64,000 nt of DNA, taken from assembly GCA_019916065.1 (NCBI GenBank), contig CM034233.1, positions 1,984,001-2,048,000 of the forward strand. The letters run 5' to 3'. The notes under the pieces were generated by a model. The model was not told where the DNA came from and did no database searches. It saw nothing but the letters and a program-made list of their open reading frames with translations. A program made the translations under genes and the position numbers. The stretch comes from Vitellaria paradoxa (Eukaryota; Streptophyta; Magnoliopsida; Ericales; Sapotaceae). The first letter of the stretch is position 1. The number at the start of each line of letters is the position of its first letter. This document shows positions 34,493 to 47,623 of the stretch, one piece after another.

Positions 34493-35830
34493 GAGGTAGG
34501 TATCTGACTATTCGCTCTTTACCACCATATCGTCAATGTAGACCTCTATCATCTTACCAAGGTCTTGTTTGAACATCTTCGTGACTAACAGCTGATAGGT
34601 GGCGCCAGCATTTTTTAATCTAAAAGGCATGACCTTGTAATAATATACCCATCATGGGGTAATGAACGAGGTCTTCTCCTCATCAGGGCCGTACATGGGG
34701 ATCTGATGGTATCCCCTGTATACGTCCAAGAAAGACATTCTGGAACATCCAATCGTGGAATCAACAAGTTGGTCGATCTTCGACAAGGGAAATGGATCCT
34801 TTGGGCAGGTTTTATTCAAGTCTGTGTAATCTACACAAACCATTTCCCGTTCTTCTTCTTAACCACAACTGTGTTGGCCAACCACTCAGGATAAGAAACT
34901 TCCCTGATGGCCTCAGTCTCTAAGAGCCGACTGACTTCTTCGATGATGACTTTTGTACGCTATAAAGCTGACTTTCTTTCCTTCTGTACAATCGATTTTG
35001 CCCCTGGATCAACATTTAGCTTATGAGTCATAACCTCAGGAAAAATACTTGGCATTTCTTGAGGAGTCCACGCGAATGTTCCAATGTTCCTCAGGAGCAT
35101 TTTTGTTAACTCCAACTTTTCATGGGTACTTAAGTTTGACTCAACCAGGAAGAACTTATCATCCTTGGTAGAGCCAACTTGATACTTTTCCAAACCCTCA
35201 ACAGCTTTCTTCTGTGGATCGCCACCAATATCATCAATTTTTGGGGCGCCCTCAGGCAACTCTGTCAATTGGACTTGTTCAGGAACGGTTTCGGACTTGA
35301 GTGCTGCGTTGAAACACCTACGAGAGACGTCCTAGTGCCCCTTAACCTCAATCACCTCCTCACCATACGAAAACTTTAGCACTTGGTGATAAGTTGAAAA
35401 GACCGCCTTCAGGGCATGGATCCATAATCTTCCTACTATAACATTGTAGGAAGAAGGGAATCCATTACCGTAAACTCAACCTCTTGTTCCACCGGGCCCA
35501 CACGTACAGGAATAACAACTCTGCCCAGAGGCCAAACGGGGGCAAAGTTGAACCCAATTAGTAGGCATTCTGCTGGCTCCAGATCTTCTTCAGTCAGCCC
35601 AAGCTTCCTAAACAAGCTTAAGAACATAATCTCTGTTGAGCTTCTGGCGTCGACCAAGACCCTTCTCACCTCTGATTCGAACATCGTCAATGTAATAACG
35701 AGAGCATCATTATGCGGCATCTGAACCCCGAAACGCTCATCCTCGTGAAAAGTAATTCCTACTGTCATTTTCTCTCCAGGTGCTTGTTGGGCCTGCCAGT
35801 AACTCCCATGATCTTTTGTGCTTATGGAGC
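34493..35830 (-). pseudogene. Protease and reverse transcriptase of the Tat element, broken
   Basis: Aspartic-protease-like segment about 35768-35436 with VLVDARSSTEIM, where the usual D-T/S-G triad has become D-A-R. A linker follows (34960-35268). The RT segment has VCVDYTDLNKTCPKDPFPL (about 34838) and SFLDVYRGYHQI. After a stop comes MPFRLKNAGATYQ, with the catalytic motif YIDDMVVK intact near 34530. Reading stops where the second LTR element begins at 34488. The altered protease motif and stops show loss of function. Confidence 0.85.
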
Positions 35831-35989
35831 TGGTAAGTAGTTAATAACACTCTGGATATGTTGCTCCATATGAATAATATGAATCACGGGTGGCCTTGGG
35901 ATTTCCCTCCGTGGCCTCATTCTTGGCGGAGGCTGGACCTCCTCAGCATTATCTCCCTCAGCCATCTCGTCCCTTGGCCTTATGAGTTC

Positions 35990-37566
35990 CCTGTCTTAGG
36001 GAACTGCATCTCCGTTCCTGGTTTCGTTCATAAATTTCTTTAAATGCCCATTCCTCACTAGCTCCTCCAAATGCTGCCATAATGATTGGCAGAATCCAGT
36101 GCGGTGCCCCCTATCTCGATGGTAGGCACAGTAATCCTTTGAATTCTCCTTGCTAGGAAAGTCAGGCAGCTTCCCCAGCCACCTAAAATATGGCTTATTT
36201 TTAATTTGGGGGAGGATCCTAAAAATAAGCTCCTTAAACACCGCATTAACGGCTTCAAAAATGGACTTTTCTTTCTCAGGGAATTTAACACCTTTTCCCT
36301 TGCTTTTGTTTCCCCTATGGCCCTGAAATCTTGTTTCCTTCTGCTCGGCCAGTCTGGTCTCGTCCTCCACCTTGACATACTTCTCGATCCGGTACATAAG
36401 ATTAGACATATTAGCTGTGGGTTTCTTAGTTAAAGAAAGCCACAGCCTATTTCTTTTCGCAACCCCAATTTGAATGAGGTGATGGCTAGCTGCTCAGATC
36501 ACTCCTCCACCTCATTATAAAGCTCCAAATATCTCCGAGAATAATCTCTTAGAGACTCTCTAGCTTTTCTTTTCATGGTAAGGAGAATGTCAACGGTATT
36601 TGGTTGTTTGGTGTTAGCTAACAATCGAGTGACAAACTCTTCAGCCAGCTACTGCCAACTTCAGATGCTTCCTAGGGGCAACTTGTGGAACCATTGAAGT
36701 GCTGTATCCCATAAACTGGAAGGGAATACCCTACACATGAGGTTGTCATTACCGCTCCATAATGTCATGGCCTGCATATAATGACGGTAATGGGCTAAAG
36801 GGTTTGACTTCCCATCGTAAAGATTAAGTCTCAGAGTTTGGAACTTCTCTGGGGGCTCCGCTTCACTGATCTCCTTGATAAATGGGGAGGCTGAAATTCT
36901 TCCCAAAGCCCTCCTCACCAACATGCGCGTACTTTAGCCTGGGGAGTCCCATTCTACCATCTGTCCCGCCTCATCAACCTTCGCCCTCTCCCCCTTTATA
37001 TGCTTCGTGGGTGCTTCTTCGTCACTGGATGAATCTCCTTCATCTTCACAATGTTTCTTCTAAGTATGAAACTTTTTCCTGCGCGAGCTTTTCTCACGAT
37101 GCACCGTAGGGAGTGTGTCAGAGTGATATTTCACACCACGTTCCCCAATAGACTTAAAAATGTGAAAAACTTTCTTGGGAGGAACAACATCACGTCGTGA
37201 ACGAGAGCGTACTTCATCCTGCTCCTGCATATCTCCTTCATCTTGATCAGTAGGGACTTCGTAGAGAGCATCGTAGCTTTCATCTGATCCTAAATCAGAG
37301 TCGTCAGGATCAACCTCCTCACGTACAACTGGCTTTCCTTTTTCCAACTCCAAGAGAATATTCTTCAACTCAGCTTGCTTCTCGTTGGCCTTAACCAATA
37401 GTTCATCCCATCACTTTACAGCTTCTGGGTCCTTCGTATTCTTTCTCCTCGCGCACTCTAAACTCAGAGTCTGAATGACTAGCGTACTTCCTCTGGTCTT
37501 GGCTGGGGTGGTATCATCCCCTTCACGTGGAGATTGTGGAGGAGTAACGCTACCTCCTAAAGTCAT
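35990..37566 (-). pseudogene. Gag of the Tat element, broken
   Basis: Starts MTLGGSVTPPQSPREGDD at 37566. The N-terminal coiled part has an early stop, then an acidic region (DPDDSDLGSDESYDALYEV). The retrotransposon gag domain lies at 36924-36661 (LNLYDGKSNPLAHYRHYMQA). The C-terminal zinc-knuckle-like motif is CAYHRDRGHRTGFC near 36115. Several frame changes separate these blocks. Confidence 0.85.
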
Positions 37567-37637
37567 GATCAAGTGGTGACAGGGAAATCGAATAAAGAAA
37601 AATGCTAAGAGTCAATAAGAAAGGGCTAAATAACGAT

Positions 37638-37656
37638 CCCCACGGAGGGTGCCAAA
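37638..37656 (-). other. Primer binding site of the Tat element
   Basis: Directly after the 5' LTR end on the minus strand: TTTGGCACCCTCCGTGGGG, the TGGCRCC-type site usual in Tat/Ogre-like elements. I have not assigned the tRNA. Confidence 0.65.
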
Positions 37657-40141
37657 TGTTCGACAGCAAATTTTACTGCCGAAACTACTAACCACGCCAA
37701 CTGGGAATGTGACTGTGAACCTGCCGAACAAAGACAAGAGAAAGGTTACGGCCGGAGTGGAGGTCTCTGACTGAGAAATCCTCCGATACTTAAGTCAGCA
37801 AGTAGCTTATGAGAAAAGTTTTAAGAGAGAAAGCAAATAGTGCAATAAGTTGGCGATAGTCAGCTTACCTCATTGTGAAATGGAATGTTGTATTTATAGC
37901 AATGTAAATAATAAATAAAATAAAATAATACCTGTGATTTGGCTATATTCAGGCCTCCGGGTACTCCTTTTCTTCCCTTACTTTAAATGCCTTTCACTTC
38001 TCATTTAATATCCCATACCTTTCAATAAATGTGTTTGGTAGTTAAATACAACCGTATAGCTAGAATTCAGTTGTCAAACTGTCTACCTGTCACATCTATT
38101 GATTACGCTTGAAAAGGGTAATCATTTTCTTAATTTCCTATTATTATTAATAAAGGTTTAGAGTTAATTCATTTAATTTAATAACATTTCAAGGTTTTTG
38201 CTTAATTTCTTTTTCTTATGCAGCAAATGTGTTTAGAAGCAAGGAAATGATCCAAAATTGACATCAAAGGCTTGGAGGGACGTAAGGAGGACTGGGAAGA
38301 GCTCGAAAAGGATGAAGATCAAGCAAGAAATAAAGGATAAGGTGCCCGAGTGCGTTGAAACCTGAAGAGAAGCTGAAAGTAGCAGAAGAAAAGAGGCTAC
38401 TACCCCTTGCCATCCCAACGCCATCCCGACGCCGCGAGTCTGAGAAGTTCAGTTTTAGGGTTTTTCAGTTGCCTATATATACATACTTTATACCCAACCT
38501 AAGGGGGGCCGAACATACGATTTATGTTTTATTTTTCTGAGAGTTTTTCTTTACTTTTTGAGCGTTTTCTTTAACTTTGGATTGAAGATTTGGATTCGAG
38601 CGGAGTTTTACGTAGTAGTTAATTAAAGTTGCAGATTTTATTCATCAATGGAGTTTGCCTTCTTTATCTCTTCTTTTACTTTCTGTTTTGTTTATTCTAT
38701 TAACATGCTAGCGTAGATTCGTTCTTGATTCAACCCATCAATGATGGGTGAATCTTTATTTGAATGTTGGATGTGATTGAATTCAAGCATGCAACGTAAA
38801 AGTTGCATGTTTGGGTTCTTGTTTGTTTTTTTTTTTCTAAATCAGTTTTCAGATGTTTTCAAAACCTTCGAAAACTTGTGTAGTTGATCATATTTTCCTT
38901 GAAATCACTGATAACCACACATGATGATAATTTTCTTGATACTTTGAAAATAAATGAAATAGATTTAGATATATTTTCTAGTTTTCTTTTTCATTTGATC
39001 TTCAAAGCTTTCGAAAACATGTAATCTCGATCATATTTCCTTGAAATCACTGATGATGTTACATGATTAAAACTTTCTTTATATTTTGAAATCAAATAAA
39101 AGAACTCTAGACCAAATAATGTTTTCAAGATGAAATCTTTCCGGTTTTATTTATCCTAAACGTGATTTTAGAACCGTGCTTTGGAAATTAAAGCTTTGAT
39201 GATGAAATTTTTTCGATTTACTTTTCTTAAACGTGAGCTATAAACTGAGATAAATTAATTACATCCATACATGAGAATAAGGTATTCACCCGGATTTGTA
39301 GGTTGAATCAAGATCTTTAATTATATTGTTTAGAACCTTAATTTAATTCGCTGTTTTATTCAAGTTTAATTTATTTTGAATCTTTTAATTGTTTCTTTAA
39401 TATAGTTATTTTCTCTCTCTAGAGCTTTTATTTCCAGCTTAGTTAGTTTAATTATTCGCACTTTAATTCATTGTCAAGTAGTTTATAATTTAAATCAAAT
39501 TTTTCAAAATCAAAATTTCTTTTACTTTCATAGTTTCCAAAAAGAGAACAGTGGTTAGAAGAACTTAGAAATCTTAAGAGTCATTCATTTAGAGTTCCCT
39601 ATAGAGACGATCCTGAATTCACCAGGTAAAAGTACACCGCACGCCCTTACATTTGGGGGTTATTTTCACTGCATATTTATGAGGCGGTCATCTATCAACC
39701 ACTTGTAACGAGACAAACTAATTTAGTTTCCTTCACGGTGATAAATACGTAGTCTAGTCATAACTAGGGTGCATTTATGGTTACAAGCCTATATTAATGC
39801 TGGGGGACCCATGCCTAACATTTATTAGCTGCCAATCAAAGGACCGAACAAACGAACTTTTGAGATCCTCAGCTACTGCCACGTGGCAGCATATTATTCG
39901 TCAATACTAAAGCGCCAGGAAGACCAAAGCCATCTTTATTGGAAGCCACGCGTCAATCAACAATGCTCGTGGGCAGTACCACGTGTCAACATTTAGTCGT
40001 TCGGTATAGGGCCACGTGTCACTAGTCAAAGTGTTCAGTGGATGACCATGTGTCCCAAGCATAAATGTTCGGCATTAGGCCAAATGTTACCTCTTTCATT
40101 TGTTCAGCACTCCACGTGTCCAAATCTTATTTTACCCAACA
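37657..40141 (-). repeat. 5' LTR (right), split by a solo LTR
   Basis: 889 bp of LTR once the 1591-bp insert and its 5-bp duplication are removed. It carries several CACGTGTC words in its outer part (for example near 40013 and 40124), absent from the deleted left LTR. Confidence 0.85.
38095..39695 (+). mobile_element. Solo LTR (1591 bp) inside the 5' LTR
   Basis: Element 38100-39690 runs TGATTACGCTTG...GAGGCGGTCA and is flanked by TCTAT (38095-38099, 39691-39695). The uninterrupted sequence is seen at about 28137 in the other LTR. No coding frame. It has the same start (TGATTAC.CTTGAAAAG) and shared internal phrases ('ttccttgaaatcactgat' type) as the truncated LTR element at 32855-34488, so they belong to one family. 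Confidence 0.87.
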
Positions 40142-40616
40142 ATATATAGATGATATATATATTATATTTGATGAGTGGTGCAATAAAAAAAAAAGAATTG
40201 CTGAAACTTCTTGGAAGCTGCATTTGCTTTTGTGTTAGTTGGCCACCAAGTTTGACACTCATGTATATATATATATATGTGTGTGTGTGGGGGGGTTATA
40301 TGTTTTGGCTGAGATGAGTAAACCGAGGAAGAAAATAAAAAGGAAAAGAAAATAAAGAGAAAAAAGAATGAAGAGAGAGAGAAAAAAAAGGAAGGAGAAA
40401 GTGAAGGTTTAAGTTCAAGAATAGCGAGACTTTGGTATTTTTGGTGTTGTGATCGTCATGACGATATCAGATTGTGCTAAGTCAGCTTAAGATGGAAAAT
40501 ACGAAGGAGCAAAATTTTAGACTTTTGAGGTTTCTTCACAGTTTTTTCATCTTTTCTTCAAATCTAAGATAGGGAAATTAATGTATTTTTTATAGTTTTT
40601 GTAATACTTACTTTAA
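40142..40616. other. No gene seen
   Basis: AT-rich sequence with TA/TG microsatellite (about 40263-40290) followed by a G-run, and a purine-rich patch (about 40320-40400). Confidence 0.5.
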
Positions 40617-41714
40617 CAGGGATATAATTGTTAGTTAATTTTATATTATTATTAAATTAATATTAAGTTTGATAGTTGAATTTTCAGTGACACTGAAATT
40701 GTAATTAGATTTATAAAATTTTCTATTCAATACTGAGACATGTTATTATATGTTGAAATAAGTTGAATATGTGTTCATTGTGAAACAAATGATAAAATGG
40801 AGACATAAAATTGTGAAAGCTTATATGCACTTACAAACATTATTTCTAAACTTTAACAACGTAAAGGGGAAATCTAAGAAAATGTTGATTTTGAAAAAAG
40901 TGAGAATACCCTTGAGTTGAAAAACCCTAAACCTACGCAGAGAGGGTCATAAGATACCTTCGAGTTGAAAACCCTAAACTTGCGCAGGGGCAGGTAATCG
41001 TGCCCGTGAACTAGTAATTCACAACGACGACGGAAATAGTAAGACTCATCGTGGCTTTTAGACTCGGATCTATAAAAGACAACGCAGGGGTGTTTTGCGA
41101 CCCATATATTTATACGAACTAGCGATCATTTGGACTACCACCTTGATTGTTGGACAGTGTTGCAGAGTATCCTTACCCACCTTTGGAAAAGAAAATAATA
41201 AATAAAGAAAGGTTAATAAAAGAAATAAAAGTTACGAATTAATATTGTCTTATCCTACTATGTGTTGAGATATTCGATGATTCTTTGCTATATTCATTGT
41301 TTTATGTGATTTATGAAATGCATTACAAAAAGTAAATTTCTATACATCGTGAGCACAAAGTGGTTTGGTGTTTATGTCCCTACAGACTGTGTTGCAGGTG
41401 CAGAACCTGATATCTAAGAGGATCGGTACAACCATTTGAACCCCAGAGTTCTATTGAGTAGTTTTATATTGTGTTTTAAATGTGATAATCTCAAAAGTTT
41501 ATATATATGGAGAAATCACTTTACAAATAAATAAAACGTATGTTATTCGATTTTAATTTAAATCTAGGCGTGTATTTTATTAACCAATTAATCATTTTTA
41601 TTAATAAATGGTCAGTGGCTCTGAAAAGTAAATTGTGAAACTGTAATGAATCAGGTGCATTACATTGTCAATTTAAACTCACTCCCTGAAATCTCAGGAT
41701 TTCAGGGCGTGACA
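40617..41714 (-). repeat. LTR-like repeat, copy A
   Basis: On the minus strand it starts TGTCACGCCCTGAAATCC (from 41714), a common start of plant Ty3/gypsy LTRs, and runs for about 1.1 kb. It matches copy B (43700-44777) throughout ('gtgacactgaaattg', 'ggtaatcgtgcccgt', 'tagactcggatctataaa'). No clean target duplication, and no coding region between A and B. Confidence 0.72.
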
Positions 41715-43699
41715 AGTTGGTTCTTAACTTTTTATTAATTTGATATTTTTGCTCTTCAATATTTAAAAGAAATTTAAAATGTAAGCAAGTAAATTTAGTC
41801 ATTTTAATAATAACCAAAAAGTTAGTAGGTAGTAACCAAGCTACCAATTTTTTTCCCCAAACACAGCCCCAAACATCAATGACCTAAAAATTTTATTTTT
41901 TATTTTGTAAGAATGTGAGTTAAATAATAAAAATATTTTTGAGTTACTGAATAATATATTAATTATATTGAACATTAAAATATTTAAAAATAAAATTTAT
42001 TTTAAAAATTATAATAAAAATTCAGTTAACAATATAATTTTAAAATATTTTTAAATAAATATTTGTACAAATCATAGTTATTGAATTATTTTTCATATTT
42101 ATATTTTTTATTTATGTCAATTTTAATAAGTAGATAGAGTTAATTAAAATCACGTTTTTATATGAATATTAAAAATTTATATTTTATTAAATCTCAATCT
42201 GACTTAATTCTAAAAATCCAATTTAACTCTAGAATATAAATTAAATCTCAAACCTACTTAATCGAGCTAATCTTTTTTATTCTAAAACTTTTGTCAAATT
42301 TTTAATTTACATTTCGATTTTTTTAATTATTGACTTGAATTAAAAATATTATTAAAATAATTTTTCAACCTAATTATCAACATGACAAATTTAAATTTTT
42401 ATAAAAACTATTACTCCTAAACCTAATTAATATTGAGGTATTTTTATTAATATTAACATTTAGGCTTTTTTTGTGTTTTTAAATTTAAAACATATTAATT
42501 TTTTTTTAAATTTAAGTAATATTTGGTAATTTTTAATCCCTTTCTTGAATTAATATTTTGATACAAAATTTATAATTATAACAAAATAATTAGTAAATGG
42601 GTCCAAGTATAATTGACCAATAAGCAAATAGGTTCATTTCATGAATTTATCAAACTTTCATTTACCACAATCCTAATAGCTTTATACAAAAAAAAAAAAA
42701 AAAAGGTAAAACTATATTCATCTACCGATATGGAATAAAAAAAAGTCAATTCATTGTGCATAAATGAGAAGAGAATATTTAGATACTGAAAAGTATTGAA
42801 ACATGTCACTTATGATTTGGATGAAAGAGAAGAGGAGAGAGAAAAACAATCTTTTTAGTAATAGATATAGATACATTAGAAATTACTTGTAAATTTCCAT
42901 TGAAATGTCTTGTAATGGTCCAAAATTTTAATTTTTGATTTCTAATTCGTAATTCTTAATCTTTAATTTATAAGCTCTTAGTATATATATATATATATAT
43001 ATATCAAAATAAGGTTATATATACGGGTGTACAGGGACACGGGACAAATGAAGTCACGTTTCCCTATTTGTTCAATGCTAGAAAAGTGCCCCTATAAGTG
43101 TTATAATGATAAGGTATTGTTTTAGCTTTGGCAGATGGGCTTTTTGGAGCCTCCCACGTGGACAACAAAATATATATATATATATATATATATATGTGGT
43201 ATAGTGCCTGTGGGGCAAAGCAAAACCGGGGAGGGAAGAGAGAGAGAGAAAGGAAAAAAAAAAAAAAAAAGAAAAAGAAGAGAGAAAAGTTAGTATCTAA
43301 ACCTAAATTATTTTTCAAATCTTCCAATTAAACTCGTTTCTTATGTGCCTGCGCTGTCTAATTGAGAAAAGGAGATCTGATTTACGCATACGGGGAATTT
43401 TTGGTTTCCAACAAAGAACGAGGTAGAAAAATTTATGTATTATTTATATTTTTTGTAATGTTCATTTCAATAGAAAAGATCATGAGAATAATTTTTGCAC
43501 GTTTTAAAAAAAACAAGATTTTAAGTTTTTAAACCAGATTTAAATTTTTTTAGAAAGGAAACAAACAATAAAGAAATTCTAAGCCAAGGTTTTTCTTTTT
43601 TTATTTCTTTTTATTTATTCGGCACTGCAATTACCCTAGTTTGGCTAATTTTTACTCTCTTATATTATAAAATAATAACCTACATATATAATATCTAGT
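41715..43699. other. AT-rich spacer with MITE-1-like remnant, no gene
   Basis: 41715-41880 carries the MITE 1 interior phrase and ends 'cccaaacacagcc'. It and the next 190 bp ('gtaagaatgtgagttaaataataaaaatatttttgagtt') recur at about 45150-45520. The rest is A/T-rich, with a TA run at 42981-43003, another at 43170-43195 and a long A-run after a GA patch at about 43230-43270. Confidence 0.6.
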
Positions 43700-44777
43700 A
43701 GGGATAAAATTGTGGGTTTAAATTATTATTAAATTAATATTAAGTTTGGTAGTTAATTTTTCAGTGACACTAAAATTGTGGTAGACTCATAAAATTTTCT
43801 ATTCGATACTGACATATACTACGACATGTTGAAATAAGGTGAATATGAGTTCCTTGTGAAATAGATAATAAAATGAGGACATGAAATTGTGAAAACTGAC
43901 ATACTCACATATATTATTTATAAGTTTTAACGACGTAAGGGGGAACTCTAAGAAAATGTTAATTTTTGGGAAAGTGAGAATACTATATAAAATAAGAAGG
44001 GTCAGTAGATACCCTTAGGTTAAAAAATCTTAAACCTATGCAGGGTCGGGTAATCGTGCCCGTAGACTTGTAATTCATAATGACGACGGAAATGGTAAAG
44101 GCTCATCGTGACCATTAGACTCGGATTTATAAACGATGATGCAAGGGTGCTTCACGACCTGTATATATATACGAACAGGCGATGATTTGGACTATCACTT
44201 GATTGTGAGACAGTCCTGCAGAGTATCATTGCCTTCTTTGGGAAAAGAAAATAATAAAGCAAGAAAAGTCAACAAACGAAATAAAAGTTATGAACCAACA
44301 CTATCCTATTCTGCTATGTGTTGATGCATTTAGTGATTTCTTGCTATATTAACTATTTATGTGATTCCGAAAATGCATTATAAAAATTATATTTTTATAC
44401 ATTATGAACACATGTGGCTTGGCGCTCATGCTTTTACAGATTGTATTGTAGGTGCAGAGCCTGAAACCTAGGAAGACTGGCACAACTGCTTAAACCTCAC
44501 AATCTTATTGAGTAGTTTTTCTTTGGGTAGTAATCTCAAAAGTTTTATGTATATAGAAATACTGCTTTACAAATAAGTATAATTTATGTTATCTAGTTTT
44601 AATTTAAGACTAGGTGTGTGCTTTATTAGTAAAATAGTCATTTCTATTACTTATACTAATTAATAGAATGGTCAGTAGCTCAGAAAAGATAAATAGTACG
44701 GCTATAATGACCTAGGTGCGTTAAATTTTATATTTTAAACTCACTATTCGAGATCTTAGGATTTCGGGAGCGTGACA
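43700..44777 (-). repeat. LTR-like repeat, copy B
   Basis: As copy A, ending (plus strand) gggagcgtgaca at 44777 and beginning near gtagggataaaattg. Same orientation as copy A and diverged from it by many substitutions and small indels. Confidence 0.72.
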
Positions 44778-45039
44778 TGTCTACACCACAGTACATCTCA
44801 TACCTACACTTTTAATTCTCTCTCTCTTTTTCTAGCTCTGAGTTTGTAAATTTATTCTTAGCCGTCTCTATGTCTGTAAATTCAATCTCAGCCGTTGATG
44901 ATAGTTCATGTTTTCAATAGGTTGAGTTGATGTTGGGGTTGACATCACTGAATGACGTTAGTCTGCTACCAGCGTTTGCTGGTTGCATGATTTCATCATC
45001 TTTTTTTTTCTCTCTCTCTTTTTTCTTTTATGTTTGAAT

Positions 45040-45530
45040 GTAAATTTAACTGGGAACTTCGGCTAGATTTGAGAAAAAAAAAAGTTAACTTTTTTTTTAA
45101 TAGTTGACTACTAATTAACTATTAAAAAGTTATTTTTTTTTGGTGTTTGATAGTTAGGTTTTTGACTTTTCGTTATTTTGACATTTTTGCCCTTCAATAT
45201 TTAAAAAAGCTTAAAATATAAGAGGGTAAATTTAATTATTTAAAAAAATAAAAAAATTAATAACTGATAGCCGAGTTACCAACTTTTTCTCCCAAACACA
45301 GCTCTTAACATCAATCAATCCAACAATTTTATGTTAATTTTTTTTTTTTTTGTAAGAATGTGGGTCAAATAATAAAAATATTTTTGAGTTATTAGATAAC
45401 ATATTAATTATATTGAACATTAAAATATTTAAAAATAGAATTTATATTAAAATACTATAATAAAAATTCGGTTAGCAATATAATTTTAAAATATTTTTAA
45501 ATAAATATTTCTAAAATATTTAAAAATAAA
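45040..45530. repeat. MITE-1-like unit plus flank shared with 41715-42075
   Basis: 45040-45310 contains 'ttaactattaaaaagtt', 'gtttgatagttagg' and the 'acatttttgcccttcaatattt' phrase, ending tcccaaacacagc. The next 200 bp match 41880-42075, so the two loci share more than the MITE. Confidence 0.65.
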
Positions 45531-45579
45531 ATTTATCATTATAATTTAAAATATTATACTACAAACTCAACTATTTTAA

Positions 45580-46160
45580 AAACCAGACTCTCTACATATG
45601 TCTCATTAAACCTATATAAAAATATTTTCTATTATAAAAATAAGTTATATTGATAAATTATCTTTCTAAATTTTTTAACAATTGTTACTTGAATTATTAT
45701 AAAACAAATTTAATATTTTTGAGTTATTGGGGGATATATTAATTATATTGAATATTAAAATAAATAAAAATAAAATTTGTTAGTATAATTTAAATTATTA
45801 TAATAAAAACTCAGTCATTAATATAATTTAAAAATATTTAAAAATTCAAGTTGCAGTAGTCTACATTTTAAATAAAAATTCAATTCAATCAATTCATTAA
45901 AATATTTTTATTTTTACCATAAAAAAGTAATCTGCATAATATTTTTTATTTAAATATTAATTCAAGTATTCATATAGGCTAACGATTATTTTTTTATAAT
46001 AATTATTTTTATATTAATTATTTAATTTTTTTATAATAAATCAAGTAACAACTGTTAAAAAATTAAAAAAATAATTTATTGGTATAATTTATTTTTTATA
46101 ATAAAAAATATTTTTATACGAATTTAATGAGATATGTATAGATACTTTGATTTTTACAAT
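45580..46160. repeat. AT-rich inverted repeat, about 125-bp arms
   Basis: The arm at 45590-45715 ('catatgtctcattaaacc', 'ttaacaattgttacttga') pairs in reverse with 46020-46150 ('tcaagtaacaactgttaa', 'aatgagatatgta'), with about 300 bp between. Probably a decayed inverted-repeat element; no target duplication found. Confidence 0.65.
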
Positions 46161-46574
46161 GATTGAATTTTATTTTAAAACACACACACGTTGCCATGTT
46201 GCTACTTGCAGATGTATGCATTAATTTCAACTCGCAAATTATGTTGAGAAATCTGGCGGATCTCTTTTGTGTGAGCTAGCTCGTTTCTTCTCGTTTACGA
46301 GATTAATGTCACATCTAATGTTTTGTTCAAAGCAAAAATCCAATAAAAGTGGTTTCGCATTGGCAGCTATTTCAAGGCGTACATGTTTTTTTGGAGTGTT
46401 TGGTTAATTAAAATTCATCAACAAGTAAAAAGAAATTACATTTTTTTTAATTTTCTTTAATAAAATTTTAACATGTCACTTTTACACTAATTTTTTTAAC
46501 TTTTTATTTTTTATTTTTTGTCATCTAAACAACACAACACATTGAGTTACGTCCTAAAATTGTATTTGCATTAT

Positions 46575-47580
46575 GGATTTCTGGACTGGGGAGATACTTC
46601 TAAGATTTTCTTCCCAAATGTAGGATTGTCACGGGTCCGAAATCGGTCAACAGAGGCTAAAAGACCGATTGTTTCCCTTTTCTTTTTTTTTTTTGAAAAA
46701 AATATAAATTTAGATCTTAAAAAGATCTAATTTACAAAAATATATAAAGGGTTTTAAATCAATGAAAAGATTAGATTTAAAATTTCCACCTTAGTTTTAG
46801 TATGTAGTTAACCGAATAACTCATTCGAATAATCACAAATATTGAAAGTTCAATTGTAAGATTTTTAATAAAACCAATTTCGAAGTTTTCAAACTAAAGA
46901 AAATAAATTTGAATGTTTAAGACCGTGGGAAATTTAAACGTTTGACATGCCAAAATATGATTATCTATTTACAATGAATTAAAAGAAAAACCTTGTAAGC
47001 ATCCTTTGTACTAAATATGACTAATCAAAAAATTATATAGAAAATAAATCTTGTAAAAATTATTTAAAATTATCATTCGTGAAATCAAGAGTATATATAG
47101 AATTAAAGTATAAAAGCTTGTATTGAGATAATAAAAACTTATGTAATTTACCAGAATTTATATCCCAGCTTAAACTAAAATTTTTAGTTATAAACTACAG
47201 CCAAATAAAATTATGGTTTAGAATTCCCTAAAGAGATTTAAAATTTTCTTATTTGTATTAATTTCAATAGAAGTCTAATTAAAATAGAAAACAAAATTAA
47301 ATCTTTAGATTTTGTAATCCTAATTAAAAGTAGAAACCTATTAAAATCTTATATAATCTCGTTTGAAAAAAAAAATAAGAATCTTTTAAACTTGAATGAA
47401 TAACTTTAATCCTTTCACTCTCTCTCATTATTGGATCCCTCTTCTAAGTCATCACGATTTCTAGCTAGTTATTTTCTCTATTGTTAATTTGATCTACTTA
47501 TTTTTTGAAATTTATAACAAAATTACAAATAAATGAAATACAAATATCTATTCAAATTACATAATTAACTCTAAAATTAT

Positions 47581-47623
<43 letters not shown>

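Larger units (their letters stand above)
27702..40141 (-). mobile_element. Degenerate Ty3/gypsy LTR retrotransposon, Tat-type layout
   Basis: Two related LTRs begin TGTTCG (27702, 37657); the right one ends CCCAACA (40141). ATATA flanks both sides, though on the left this is part of a TA run. The coding sense for gag-protease-RT-integrase is minus, so the right LTR is the 5' LTR. A spliced antisense gene lies between integrase and the 3' LTR, with tandem repeats beside it. Both are known traits of the Tat lineage (e.g. Grande-like elements). Stops, a missing RNase H and insertions show that the element is dead. The LTRs differ by many substitutions and it is not a recent insertion. Confidence 0.85.

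Noticed and set aside
31440..37566. A functional gag-pol
   Set aside because: In-frame stops in gag, RT and integrase, altered protease triad, and no RNase H.
40617..44777. One LTR retrotransposon with copies A and B as its two LTRs
   Set aside because: No coding region, primer site or target duplication between or around them, and the outer right flanks also match each other.
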